From assembly GCA_016788205.1 (NCBI GenBank), contig JAEUTA010000011.1:79615-143614 (forward strand): a DNA stretch of 64,000 nucleotides, in the 5' to 3' direction. This DNA is from Flavobacteriales bacterium (GTDB taxonomy: Bacteria > Bacteroidota > Bacteroidia > Flavobacteriales_F > PHOS-HE28). The translations under genes were made by a program, and so were the position numbers. Below, piece after piece: positions 37,155 through 47,300 of this stretch (the stretch's first letter is position 1; each line of letters opens with the position of its first letter). Below the pieces are notes generated by a model. The model did not search any database, was not told the DNA's origin, and was given only the letters and a program-made list of their open reading frames with translations.

Positions 37155-38438
37155 CTACTCGCCACGTACACCGGACAAGAGCTTTGCCAGCTGAGCGGTC
37201 AGGTTGCGACGGTCAAAAGCGGTGACATCGCTGTGGGCGGTAGTGCTTTCCATGAACAGCACGGCTACGGCGCGTTGCATGGCCGTTGGATCGTTACGAT
37301 CAACGACGGTATGCGTGGGTCCCAGTACACGAATGATATCGGCGTCGCGTGGAGCGATGGCCAGGATGGGACGTTTCACCGATAGGTACTCGAATACTTT
37401 CGCAGGAAGGAAACCGCCCACGTTCGGCGTGTTGTTCACCGGAAGGAGCAAAGCCCGTGCACGTTGCATATGGCGCATGGCTTCGGCGTGGGAGACATGT
37501 CCGATGCGTTCAACGAACGATGAAAGCCCCGCTACTTCGATGCTGCGCTGGACCGTGTGATCCACACCACCGATCAATCGGAGTTTGAAACGCGAACGGA
37601 ATTCGGGGTCATTCTTCGTCCGTTCAGCGAGCGCCTTCCATAGTTCCGGTACATCACGTGTAGCACTGATGGAACCAACGTGGACGAGCGACCATTCCTC
37701 ATCCAACGGCGCAGGTGGTGAAGGCACGTCCGAAGGATCGAAGCCGTTGGTGATCACCTCCACGTTCTTCGCACCGAGCGCGCGCAGTTCTTCGGCCCAA
37801 CGCCAGCTCACGGTGATGACGCGATCGGCTTCGGTGAGCACCGCGCGTTCCAGGCGATGCTGCTTCGCGTCAGCCCACTTGGAGAGCTTGAGCTGGCCGT
37901 AGTAGTCGATGTTCGTCCACGGATCGCGGAAGTCGGCGATCCATGGAAGTCCGGTGCGTTTCTTCAGTTCGCCTCCGATCAAATGCAGGCTGTGCGGTGA
38001 ACCGGTGGTGACGATGACATCCACCGGATGCTGCTGGAGGTAGGCCTGCAGACGCTTCACCGAAGGCTTCACCCACCACACCCGCGCATCGGGGATGAAG
38101 AAGTTGCTGCGCACCCAGTTGGCCACGTTCTCTTTCCACGTGGGGCCACCGCCATCCTCTGTGAGGAAAGCCGTCTGCAAACGCGCGTCCGACTTCTTTC
38201 CGGTGAAGCGCTTGTACCAGGTGTACGGCTCGGTGATCGGTGCTTTGATCACTTCGGCTTCCGCTGGAACGTCCTTCAACAAGGCCTCGTCCACGGCCAT
38301 CAGCTCGGGGTTCTCCGGCGTGTACACCACCGGCTGCCAACCGAACTGCGGCAGGTATTTCGTGAACTTCAGCCAGCGATACACCCCTACCCCGGCGTTC
38401 GGCGGCCAGTAGTAGGCGATGATGAGGACGCGATTCAT
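37155..38438 (-). CDS. Glycosyltransferase family 4
   Basis: 427 residues from MNRVLIIAYYWPPNAGVGVYRWLKFTKYL, a very typical N-terminus of this GT4 branch. It has VVTTGSPHSLHLIGGELKKRTGLPWIADFRDPWTNID and LVHVGSISATRDVPELWKAL. FLPAKVFEYLSVKRPILAIAPRDADIIRV is the donor-binding end. The start overlaps the YfhO gene stop by four bases. It is the second of three transferase or flippase genes in this minus-strand group. Confidence 0.88.
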   Translation of the reverse strand: MNRVLIIAYYWPPNAGVGVYRWLKFTKYLPQFGWQPVVYTPENPELMAVDEALLKDVPAEAEVIKAPITEPYTWYKRFTGKKSDARLQTAFLTEDGGGPTWKENVANWVRSNFFIPDARVWWVKPSVKRLQAYLQQHPVDVIVTTGSPHSLHLIGGELKKRTGLPWIADFRDPWTNIDYYGQLKLSKWADAKQHRLERAVLTEADRVITVSWRWAEELRALGAKNVEVITNGFDPSDVPSPPAPLDEEWSLVHVGSISATRDVPELWKALAERTKNDPEFRSRFKLRLIGGVDHTVQRSIEVAGLSSFVERIGHVSHAEAMRHMQRARALLLPVNNTPNVGGFLPAKVFEYLSVKRPILAIAPRDADIIRVLGPTHTVVDRNDPTAMQRAVAVLFMESTTAHSDVTAFDRRNLTAQLAKLLSGVRGE

Positions 38439-41263
38439 TCCGCCTTCTGCGATGCGCGCCATTCCCAACCCAGCGCACCGAGCACGAGGATGATCAACAA
38501 CGCGCTGGAGGCCATCGCGATCGGGCGCGATGTGTTGTACGGCTTGCTGTCGATCTTGAAGACCACCGTGTGTTCACCACCAGGCAGGGCCATCGCGCGC
38601 AGCACGTAATCGGCGCGTACATGTTCGGCGGGTTGTCCGTCGATGGTCGCATGCCAGTCGGGGCCGTACCAGATCTCGCTGAAGACGACCACACCACCGT
38701 TCTGTGAACGCACGGTGTAGCTAAGCTCATTGGTCTCGTATTTCGTCAACTCCACGCTGGCTGACGGATCGGCAACAGCCTTCGTATCGCCAAGTTGTGC
38801 ACGATAACGTTCGTCGATCACGGCCGTGTTGGCCGGGTCGATCTTGCCAAGCTCCATGATCTCCTCGTCGGAGTTCTTCGCCCACTTCACTTCATCCACG
38901 AACCAGCCCGCGCCATAGGCGTTCGTGTTGCGGATCGGCGGACGTTCCGGGTTGTAGACCAGGTAACGCGTATTAAGCATGTTGACCACACCCTCCAGCG
39001 CCAACAAGCTATCAATCTGCGGAAGCGATGTGCCGCTCTGCAACAGGCCGCCCACACGTTGGATGGATGCCGATAGATGGAACTCGATCAACTCCTGGTA
39101 GCGTTTCAACTTGGCGCCATGGTAGCCACCCACGCTACGGTGGAAGTAGCTCATCTTGCCATCGTTGAACGGATTGTTCAACGTGAGCACCCGGTAATCC
39201 GTGTGGCGGCGAAGGCTGCTGAACCGCTCGGCCAGTTCAACATCGGGTTTGATGAACTTCTCACCTGTGGCTTTCAAACGCGCCATGCGCGCCTTGTGCT
39301 CGGCTTCCGCAGCGGGCGACCATTCAGCTTCAAGGATCGCCTTGTCCGCCGCGTCGGGTCGGTAAGGTCGCTTGAATTCCTCTTCGTCCACCCATTGTAC
39401 CAACCGACCACGCTCCTTTTCGTTGTTCATGTAGCGCTTGTCCACCGTCCACTGATCCAATAGGAACAAGGCGCCGAGCCCCACCAGGAGAACGGGCTTA
39501 CCGATCTTCTTCTTGCCGAAGAAGTACACCAAGGCACCCGCCACCACAACGAAAGCGAAGCTGCGCCATACATCACCGGTGAAGATGCCTTTGCGCACGG
39601 CCTTCAACTCGTCCACGAACACACGCACCTGTGCCTCCATGGCGGGCGATTCATCGGCCTGGGTCAACAACATCTCCTGCTCCTGATCGCTCACGAAGCT
39701 GAAGAAGGTATCCGGCGCGAGGCCCATCCCCAGCAATACGACCAGCAAAGAAGCCATCGCGATGAGCGAACGTTTCTCCATCATCTTGTCCCAGCCACCG
39801 CTGCGCAAGAGGCGGTCCAGATAAAGGATGGCAAGCACCGGTGCCGTCAATTCCACGATGACGAGGATGATGGTGACCGCGCGGAACTTGTCATAACCCG
39901 GTACATGCTCAAGGAAGAAATCCGTGAGCGGCATCAGGTTGCGGCCCCACGAAAGCATCAATGTCAGCAACAATGCACTGAAGAGCGCATAGGTCAAGCC
40001 GTCGCGCATGAAGAAGAGGCCAGCGAGGATGTACAGGATGATGACACCGCCCGCGAGCAACGATGCCTTGATGCCACCGACGTAGGCCACGGCGACCTCC
40101 GGATCGTACGGTGCGGCGTTGTTGATCATGATCTGCAGGAGGATCACCAGCAGCGAACCGAGCAGCCACCAACGGTCGCGCCCTTCGGCCTGCATCAACA
40201 TCATCAGCATCAGCAGGATCACGATAACACCGGCGTACTGCGGACCGCTCGTGCTGAGCTGATCGCCCCAGTAGCGGTTCATCTGGGCGAGGTTCTGGCG
40301 GTAGCGTTGATCGGCACCTGCCAGCTCGGGACCGTTGCCGATCATGCTGGAAAAACCGCCTTTCGCATCCGGTACGAGCAGGGTGAAGGACTCCTGCTTG
40401 CCGTAGCTGTACATCGTCACGTAATCGCGATCAAGCCCCGCCGTACGGATACCTTCCGCCGACGAACCATCGGGTTGGATCGTGATCTCGCTCTTCCCGC
40501 GTGTGCTGTACTTGCCGTATTCCACCGTGCTCCACAGTACGCCCAGGTTGCACAGCACCGCCAGACCCGCCGCGATGGCGCCGAGACCGGATCGTTTCGC
40601 GAAATCGACGAGCTGCTTCTCACGCACCGAGCGCATCAGTTCAGCCAGTACGAAGAGCACGAGCACGATCGCGAGGTAGTAGGTCACCTGCAGGTGGTTC
40701 TGCATGATCTGCAACCCGAGGAACAATCCGAGCAGCGCAGCACCAAGGATCATACGCCCGCGATAGAGGAGGTATAGCCCACCAAGCACCATGGGCATGT
40801 AGCCAATGGCGTTGGCCTTGCTGGTGTGGCCTGCGGGCAGGATCACGAAGAAGTAGCTGGAGAAGGCGAAGGCGATGGCGCCGACCACACTCAGCCACGG
40901 GTCCACCTTCAGGATGCGCAGGAGCACGAACATGCCCATGAGGTAGAGGAAAAGGAAGTTCGCCGGGCGCGGCAGGAAGCCGTGGAAAACCTTGTCCACA
41001 TAAGAGAGCAGGTTGGCCGTCCACTTCACCGAGATCTGGTAGGCTGGCATGCCGCTGAACATGCTTCCGGTCCAAAGGGCTTCTTCCCCGGTGGCCTCGC
41101 GGAACTCATCCACCTCGTGGGCCATGCCCATCCACTGTTTGATGTCGTGCTGGCTGAGCTGCTTTCCCTCCAGCATAGGGCTGAAGTAGACCAAGCTGAG
41201 CACGTAGAACAGGACCAGGGCCGCGAACACGGGCACCAGGCGCTTCCAGGGGATGGAATTCAT
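38435..41263 (-). CDS. YfhO family multipass membrane protein
   Basis: 942 residues from MNSIPWKRLVPVFAALVL. About 12 membrane helices up to residue 560 are followed by a large periplasmic domain of some 320 residues (LRRHTDYRVLTLNNPFNDGKMSYFHRSVGGYHGAKLKRYQELIEFHL) and a last helix near the C-terminus. The family is related to GT39/GT83-like polyprenol-linked glycosyltransferases (YfhO adds sugars to lipoteichoic acid in Gram-positives). A similar sugar-transfer role from a polyprenyl donor is inferred here. Confidence 0.85.
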   Translation of the reverse strand: MNSIPWKRLVPVFAALVLFYVLSLVYFSPMLEGKQLSQHDIKQWMGMAHEVDEFREATGEEALWTGSMFSGMPAYQISVKWTANLLSYVDKVFHGFLPRPANFLFLYLMGMFVLLRILKVDPWLSVVGAIAFAFSSYFFVILPAGHTSKANAIGYMPMVLGGLYLLYRGRMILGAALLGLFLGLQIMQNHLQVTYYLAIVLVLFVLAELMRSVREKQLVDFAKRSGLGAIAAGLAVLCNLGVLWSTVEYGKYSTRGKSEITIQPDGSSAEGIRTAGLDRDYVTMYSYGKQESFTLLVPDAKGGFSSMIGNGPELAGADQRYRQNLAQMNRYWGDQLSTSGPQYAGVIVILLMLMMLMQAEGRDRWWLLGSLLVILLQIMINNAAPYDPEVAVAYVGGIKASLLAGGVIILYILAGLFFMRDGLTYALFSALLLTLMLSWGRNLMPLTDFFLEHVPGYDKFRAVTIILVIVELTAPVLAILYLDRLLRSGGWDKMMEKRSLIAMASLLVVLLGMGLAPDTFFSFVSDQEQEMLLTQADESPAMEAQVRVFVDELKAVRKGIFTGDVWRSFAFVVVAGALVYFFGKKKIGKPVLLVGLGALFLLDQWTVDKRYMNNEKERGRLVQWVDEEEFKRPYRPDAADKAILEAEWSPAAEAEHKARMARLKATGEKFIKPDVELAERFSSLRRHTDYRVLTLNNPFNDGKMSYFHRSVGGYHGAKLKRYQELIEFHLSASIQRVGGLLQSGTSLPQIDSLLALEGVVNMLNTRYLVYNPERPPIRNTNAYGAGWFVDEVKWAKNSDEEIMELGKIDPANTAVIDERYRAQLGDTKAVADPSASVELTKYETNELSYTVRSQNGGVVVFSEIWYGPDWHATIDGQPAEHVRADYVLRAMALPGGEHTVVFKIDSKPYNTSRPIAMASSALLIILVLGALGWEWRASQKAE

Positions 41264-41277
41264 GGGTGGTTGGTGGT

Positions 41278-41520
41278 CTACTTGATCTCCTCGAAGTCGG
41301 CGTCCACGATGGAACCGCCGGAGCGGCCCTGCCCATCCTTGCTGTCGGTACGCTCGATGCGCACCTCGCCGGCCGGACGTTGGGGTTCGTTGGTACGCCG
41401 CGCGGGGGGCGGGTTCTGGGCACGCTGGTAGCGCAGGAACATGCGCAGCACCATCCAGGCGATCACCAGGATGAGTATGGTGCGGAAAGTGCCGTTGAAA
41501 CTGGCTTCGACTACGTTCAT
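41278..41520 (-). CDS. DUF4834-like small membrane protein
   Basis: 80 residues: one membrane helix (RTILILVIAWMVLRMFLRY) and a polar tail ending in SIVDADFEEIK, the pattern of the short DUF4834 family of Bacteroidota. The ATG at 41520 is preferred to upstream in-frame codons because the helix follows at normal distance. It lies 14 bases before the YfhO start. Function unknown. Confidence 0.7.
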   Translation of the reverse strand: MNVVEASFNGTFRTILILVIAWMVLRMFLRYQRAQNPPPARRTNEPQRPAGEVRIERTDSKDGQGRSGGSIVDADFEEIK

Positions 41521-41568
41521 CGGAAGCGGCCAAAGATAGTCCCCGGCCCTTCCCCGGCTCCGAACCCG

Positions 41569-41576
41569 TACCTTCG
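41569..41576 (+). promoter_or_regulatory. Candidate -7 element before the DEAD-box gene
   Basis: TACCTTCG, 53 bases before the ATG, matches TAnnTTTG at all but one fixed base. There is no clear -33 TTG. Confidence 0.3.
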
Positions 41577-41629
41577 CGGCCGTTCCGCGCCGGATAAGCG
41601 CTTCGACCACCTTTCCTTCCCAGTTCCCC

Positions 41630-43561
41630 ATGTCCTCCTTCGAAGCGCTCGGCCTCCGCGCCGAAACCCTCAAGTCTCTTACCGATATCGGCTTCACAAC
41701 CCCTACTCCCGTTCAGGAACAGGCCATTCCGCTGTTGCTGAAGACAGAGAAAGACGTGGTGGCCCTGGCCCAGACCGGCACCGGCAAAACGGCCGCCTTC
41801 GGCCTGCCCATGCTGGAGTTCCTCGATCCACAGGACCGTACGATCCAAAGCCTGGTGCTCGCCCCTACGCGTGAGCTCTGTGTGCAGATCGCCAAGGACC
41901 TGGAGCGCTTTTCCGCCAATCTAAAGGGTACCCGCATCGTAGCCGTCTACGGCGGTGCCAGCATCCGCGACCAGATCCGCGACATCCAGCGCGGTGCGCA
42001 GATCATCGTGGCCACGCCCGGACGCCTGCTCGACCTGATCGGCCGCGAGGTGCTCGACCTGACCACCGTTGACGTGGTGGTGCTCGACGAAGCCGACGAG
42101 ATGCTGAACATGGGCTTCCAGGAGGACCTGACCGAGATCCTGGAGAAAACGCCCGAAGACAAGAAGACCTGGCTCTTCAGCGCCACGATGAGCGGCGAGG
42201 TGCGCCGCATCGCCAAGCGCTACATGCGCGAATTCGAGGAGGTGAGCGTGGGGCCTGCCAACAGTGCGGCAGCTGCCATCCAGCACCAATATTGCGTCGT
42301 TCACTCCAAGGACCGGTACGCAGCGCTGAAGCGTTTCGTGGACGCGGACCCCGAGCTCTTCGGCATCGTCTTCTGTCGCACCAAACACGAGACACAGGAT
42401 CTGGCCACCGCACTGGTGAAGGACGGCTACAACGCCGATGCGATCCACGGTGACCTTTCCCAGGCGCAGCGCGACCATGTGATGGGTCGCTACCGTGCCC
42501 GCAGCATCCGCATGCTGATCGCGACGGACGTGGCTGCGCGCGGGATCGATGTGAAGGACGTGACGCACGTGTTCCACTTCGATCTGCCCGGTGAAGCGGA
42601 GAACTACACGCACCGCAGCGGCCGCACCGGTCGTGCCGGGCGCGCGGGGATCTCGCTCAGCATCATCGGTGTGCGCGACGTGAACAAGATCCGCCAATTG
42701 GAGCGCGCGTTGAAGACGCACTTCACCTACACCCGCGTGCCCGGTGGCGCCGAGATCGGCAAGCAACAAGTGGTCGCCTATATGAAGCGCCTGAAAAGCG
42801 TGGAAGTGGACAGCGAAGGCTTGGAGGAACTGCTTTCCGAGGCCCGTGCTGAGCTGATGAGCTTCAGCCAGGAAGAGCTGATCGACCGGTTCATGAGCCT
42901 CGCGTTCAACCGCATCATCGAAGCCCAGCGCAGTGCGTTCGACCTCAACATCGACATGAGCCGCAAGGACCACAGCGCACGCGCCGAACGTCCTTCTTCC
43001 CTGGAACGCTTCAGCACCGGCCGCCAGATGTTCATCAACCTGGGCACGGCCGATGGCTTCGATAAAGGGAAGATGCTCGGTTACATCTGCGGCATCAGCG
43101 GCATCAGCGGCGAGTTCATCGGCCGCATGTTGATCAAGGACGTGTACTCCTTCGTGGACATCGAACCGGACCACTTCGAGCAGGTGCTCAACGCCTTCAA
43201 CAACGCCAACTACAAAGGCCGCAGCGTGCGCGTGGATGCTGCTGCTGGAGGCAGCAAGGGTGGCGAACCTCGTCCTACAGGTGGAGGATATCGCGGTGGT
43301 GGCGGTGGCGGCGGCTACAAGGGCGGTGGTGGATACCGTGGAGGCAGTGATCGAGGTGGATACCAAGGTGGCAACGACCGCGGTGGCTATCAAGGCGGGA
43401 ACGACCGTGGTGGTTACCAAGGCGGTCGGCAGGAACAAAGCAGCTACCGTGGCAACAACGATCGCCCTTCCGGTGACCGTCCTGCACGCGGTGGCTTCCA
43501 GAAAAAGGAAGGCTTTTACGAACCCAAACCGAAGTTCCCCAAGCGGGAGCGCAAAGGCTGA
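41630..43561 (+). CDS. DEAD-box ATP-dependent RNA helicase with DbpA-type RNA-binding domain
   Basis: 643 residues. Q motif near 22-33 (TTPTPVQEQAIP), Walker A AQTGTGKT at 47-54, DEAD at 153-156, SAT at 184-186, and HRSGRTGRAGRAG as motif VI. A DbpA/CsdA-type RNA-binding domain (about 470-550) follows, then a Gly/Arg/Tyr-rich disordered tail of about 90 residues with three DRGGYQGGN repeats. Such enzymes remodel rRNA or mRNA, particularly in the cold, in the cytoplasm. Close to DeaD/CsdA in layout. Confidence 0.92.
   Translation: MSSFEALGLRAETLKSLTDIGFTTPTPVQEQAIPLLLKTEKDVVALAQTGTGKTAAFGLPMLEFLDPQDRTIQSLVLAPTRELCVQIAKDLERFSANLKGTRIVAVYGGASIRDQIRDIQRGAQIIVATPGRLLDLIGREVLDLTTVDVVVLDEADEMLNMGFQEDLTEILEKTPEDKKTWLFSATMSGEVRRIAKRYMREFEEVSVGPANSAAAAIQHQYCVVHSKDRYAALKRFVDADPELFGIVFCRTKHETQDLATALVKDGYNADAIHGDLSQAQRDHVMGRYRARSIRMLIATDVAARGIDVKDVTHVFHFDLPGEAENYTHRSGRTGRAGRAGISLSIIGVRDVNKIRQLERALKTHFTYTRVPGGAEIGKQQVVAYMKRLKSVEVDSEGLEELLSEARAELMSFSQEELIDRFMSLAFNRIIEAQRSAFDLNIDMSRKDHSARAERPSSLERFSTGRQMFINLGTADGFDKGKMLGYICGISGISGEFIGRMLIKDVYSFVDIEPDHFEQVLNAFNNANYKGRSVRVDAAAGGSKGGEPRPTGGGYRGGGGGGGYKGGGGYRGGSDRGGYQGGNDRGGYQGGNDRGGYQGGRQEQSSYRGNNDRPSGDRPARGGFQKKEGFYEPKPKFPKRERKG
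43349..43429 (+). repeat. Three imperfect 27-base tandem repeats encoding DRGGYQGG(N)
   Basis: Units at 43349-43375, 43376-43402 and 43403-43429. Most differences are at third codon positions, so the peptide is kept while the DNA drifts. Confidence 0.85.
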
Positions 43562-43615
43562 TCGATAGGTCGCTTCAGGGAACCCGTTCCAACCCTCCGT
43601 CAAGTGGACCGAGAG

Positions 43616-44158
43616 ATGGACCTGCGTGCGCAACTGCTGAAGGAACACAGCCGTTCGAATACGGAGAGGATAGCCCAGTTCGTGGGGGAGGATGCACACC
43701 GCTTCCGAGCGCTCATGAACCTGATGCTCGCGAACGAGCCTCTCGTGGCTCAACGTGCAGCCTATGCGGTCAACATCGCTTGTGAAGCGTGTCCGGGGCT
43801 GGTGAAACCCTACGTACGCCAATTGTTGGACGTGCTGCAGCGGCCGGTACACGAAGGAGTGCAGCGCAACAGCATCAGGATCATGCAGTTCTGCGACTTG
43901 CCGAAAAACCTGCACGGGCGAATTACGCAGGAGATGTTCGACCGCATCGGCGACCCGCGCCGCGCCATCGCCCAACGTGCGTTCGCCATCACCGTGGGCG
44001 AGCGTATGGTCCGCTTGTACCCTGAACTGCAGGGAGAGTTCCGCCAGTTGCTGGCCAACGCTCTACGCACCTATCCCGGTCCGGCCGTGCGGTCCAGGGC
44101 GATCAAGGCTCTGACCGCTCTGGACCGGTCACGGCGCTTGGGAATAACGGAGAACTAA
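43616..44158 (+). CDS. HEAT-repeat-like protein of unknown function
   Basis: 180 residues from MDLRAQLLKEHS; a second start four codons earlier (43604) is possible. It is almost entirely helical with a repeating pattern (NEPLVAQRAAYAVNIACEACPGLVKPYVRQLLDVLQRPVHEGVQRNSIRIMQF, then RRAIAQRAFAITVGERMVRLYPELQGEFRQLL) typical of HEAT/armadillo solenoids. No catalytic motif is seen. It is a cytosolic scaffold-like protein, located 54 bases after the helicase gene and followed by a strong hairpin. Confidence 0.65.
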   Translation: MDLRAQLLKEHSRSNTERIAQFVGEDAHRFRALMNLMLANEPLVAQRAAYAVNIACEACPGLVKPYVRQLLDVLQRPVHEGVQRNSIRIMQFCDLPKNLHGRITQEMFDRIGDPRRAIAQRAFAITVGERMVRLYPELQGEFRQLLANALRTYPGPAVRSRAIKALTALDRSRRLGITEN

Positions 44159-44167
44159 GCTCCTGGA

Positions 44168-44193
44168 GGAACGGGCAACTTGCAGCCCGTTCC
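44168..44193 (+). terminator. Hairpin after the HEAT-like gene
   Basis: A 9-base perfect inverted repeat (GGAACGGGC / GCCCGTTCC) with an 8-base loop, 10 bases after the stop codon at 44158. Confidence 0.6.
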
Positions 44194-44346
44194 GTCAGTC
44201 ATTGTTCTGCGGTGGCGTGTTCGCAAGCGATACCTTCCACCTCGAAGCTGAATAAACCCACTTCATCCACTCCGAGCTCCGTTCCGTCGGGTCCGCGACC
44301 CATCTTCCTCAAAGGTCTTCTCACTTTGGCGTACCGCTCCACTACC

Positions 44347-47300
44347 ATGCGCATCCTCCTCTCAGCCCTCTGTCTGTCCCTTTTCAGCCTTTCGAACGCT
44401 CAGCAGATCAGCATCACCGCAGGTTCAGCCACCAGTTGCTCCGGGGTGATCGAAGATTCCGGAGGGCCCAATGGCTCCTATTCCGACAACGAGAATTTCA
44501 CCTTGACCATTTGTCCGGACGTTCCCGGGAACGTGATCTACCTCACTTGGTTCGTCTTCAATCTGAGCCCGCAAGGTGGACCTGGCAACCCTGCCGACAA
44601 CGTCACCATCTATGACGGCGATAACACCAGTGCCACCTCCTTGGGCTCCTACACGGGTAGTGCCCTACAGAACCTGGTGGTGAGCGGAACGGTGTTCAAC
44701 ACCAGCGGCTGCTTGACCCTCGTATTCCGTTCCAACAGCAATGGCATCGGCGACTTCGCCGCTGGTTTCCAGTGCACGGTGCCCTGCCTCAACCCCACCG
44801 CAGTGGCCACCATGCCCGAAGCGGTACCCGCGCTCATCTGCCAAGGCGAAGCCGTGACCTTCGACGGTACCGGCTCCTACGCCCAGAACAACTTCAATAT
44901 CGTACAGTACCTGTGGGATTTCGATGACGGTTCGGTGGACAGCACGAGCGGCCCCGTGGTGACGCACGTCTTCGATGATGACGGCGAGCATGTGGTACAG
45001 CTCTACGTGACGGACGATAACGATTGCCGTAACCTCAACCTGAACGACCTGCAGATACTGGTAAGCACCACACCCACCTTCGCCCAAACGGACCCGAGCA
45101 TTGAGACCTGCTTCGGAGAGACCGTTGAGCTGTACGGGCACGGTGAGCCGACCACCTGGACGGGCATTCCGGATGCCAATTTCGGCGAGGGCATTTTCCT
45201 GCCGGATGATGTGGGCCTGCCCTTCACCTCCACGCTCACCTTCGAACAATTCAATTTCGGCCAGCAGGTCACCAGCCTGACGGATATCCAGTCCATCTGC
45301 GTGGAGATGGAACACACCTTCATGGGCGATCTTGTGTTACAGGTGATCTGCCCCAATGGCCAGTCCATGATCTTCCATCAACAAGGTGGCGGCGGCACCT
45401 ATATCGGCTCACCCAACGATACCGACAGTAACGACAACCCGGTGTTCGGGGAGTGCTGGGAATACTGCTGGAGCCCAACGGCCACGAATGGCACGTGGGT
45501 GGACAACGTCAATGCCGGTGGAATGACCACTCCTTCGGGAACGCCACAGAGCGGATCGATCAACCCGGGCACTTACGAACCCGTGCAGACCTTCAATAAC
45601 CTGTTGGGTTGCCCGCTGAACGGGGATTGGACCTATCAGAGCACCGATCTCTGGGGCGCTGACAACGGCTTCATCTGCTCCTGGTCCATCAACTTCAACC
45701 CGGACATCATCCCGGACGTCACCACGTTCACGCCGTCATTCGGGCCTGATGCCGATTCCAGCTCATGGTCCGGTGGCACCGCACCCGATCTGATCTCCGC
45801 GAACGGGGACAACATCACCTTCACCGCCACTGCGCCTGGGGTGTATCCGTTCCAATATTCGGTCACGGACAATTTCGGCTGCACCTACGACACCACCATC
45901 ACGGTCACCATCAACGATCCCTTCGTACTCGATCCCGGAGAGGATATGGTGATCTGCAGCGATTCCCTGCAATTGCAGGCCACGGTGACCGGCGTGGCTT
46001 CCGCCTGCGAGTGGACCTTGGAGATGTTAGACGCCGGCTCTAACAGCTGGGATGGCGCTTCCTTGGAGATCACCGTGGACGGTTCATCCGAGATCTACTT
46101 CATGGATTGGGGCCTAGCCCAGCAAACGGTGACCTTCCCCGTGGAGTCAGGCCAGACGATAACCTCGGAGTACTTCCCCAGTTTCTGGTCCGATGAGGAG
46201 GTCAGCTACATCATCCGGAACGATGCGGGCGAGGTCGTGTTCCAAGTCACCGACCCTTCCGGAGGTATCGCTTTCAACGGCACGGCACAGTGCGACCCCA
46301 ACCAAGCCATGGTCTGGTCGTGGTCGCCCACGACCGGCCTTTCGGACCCCACCATCTCGAACCCCATGGTGTACACGACGAGTGCGACGATGTACGTGGT
46401 GAGCACCTACATCAACGGCCACCCGGTCTGCAATGCACAGGACAGTGTGTTCGTGGACATCGATCCCGGACTGAACCCTGGTGTCGATTCGCTCGTGGTC
46501 CTTTGTGCCACGCCCCCCAGCTACCAATTGATCGACCTGCTCGGCGGAACACCGGATGATGGTGGCACGTGGACCGACGCCAACGGCAACGAGGTGGCCA
46601 ACGTCTTCGACCCGCAAGTGGACCCCGCTGGCACGTACACCTACACGCTCGTGACCCCATTGGGCTGCACCGGCACCGCTGATGTGGATATCTATATCCT
46701 TCCCGCAAGCGACCCCAGCTGCTGCGGTGTGGCGGATGCAGGGCCTGACTCGACCATTTGCACGCTGCTGTACCAGCTGAACGCCACCCCGGGCAATACC
46801 GGTGTAGGTGCATGGAGCGGGCCTCCGGGGTACACCTTCTCCGACCCCTACGCGACGAACAGCGAGGTGGTGGCGCCGGACAGCGGGCCTGCGATGTTCT
46901 ATTGGATCGAGGATGATGGTGTGTTGTGCTATCTGATCGATAGCGTCACCATCACCTTCACACGTCCGTTGATGGCCACCACGACGGTCACGGACGCGAT
47001 CTGTTTCGAAGCCTGTGACGGCACAGCGCTGGTGGAAGTGACCGGAGGCAATGGTGACTTCACCTACGCCTGGTCCGATGCCACACTTCCGGACACCAAC
47101 TTCATCGAAACGTTCTGCGCTGGTGACCATAGCGTCATCATCACCGACGAGAACGCGTGTTCAACCTCCGCGGACCTCACCATCGGGCAACCGGTATTGC
47201 TGCAGATCGACAGCGTGACGCACGTGATGCCTTGGTGCCACGGCGACGCGAACGGCTCATTGACCATCCATGATGCTGAAGCCGTGGAATACAGCTCGGA

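Noticed and set aside
41921..43975. 684-codon open frame on the minus strand opposite the DEAD-box gene
   Set aside because: It is a shadow of the helicase frame. The translation is His/Ala/Val-rich without domains, whereas the plus strand has all helicase motifs.
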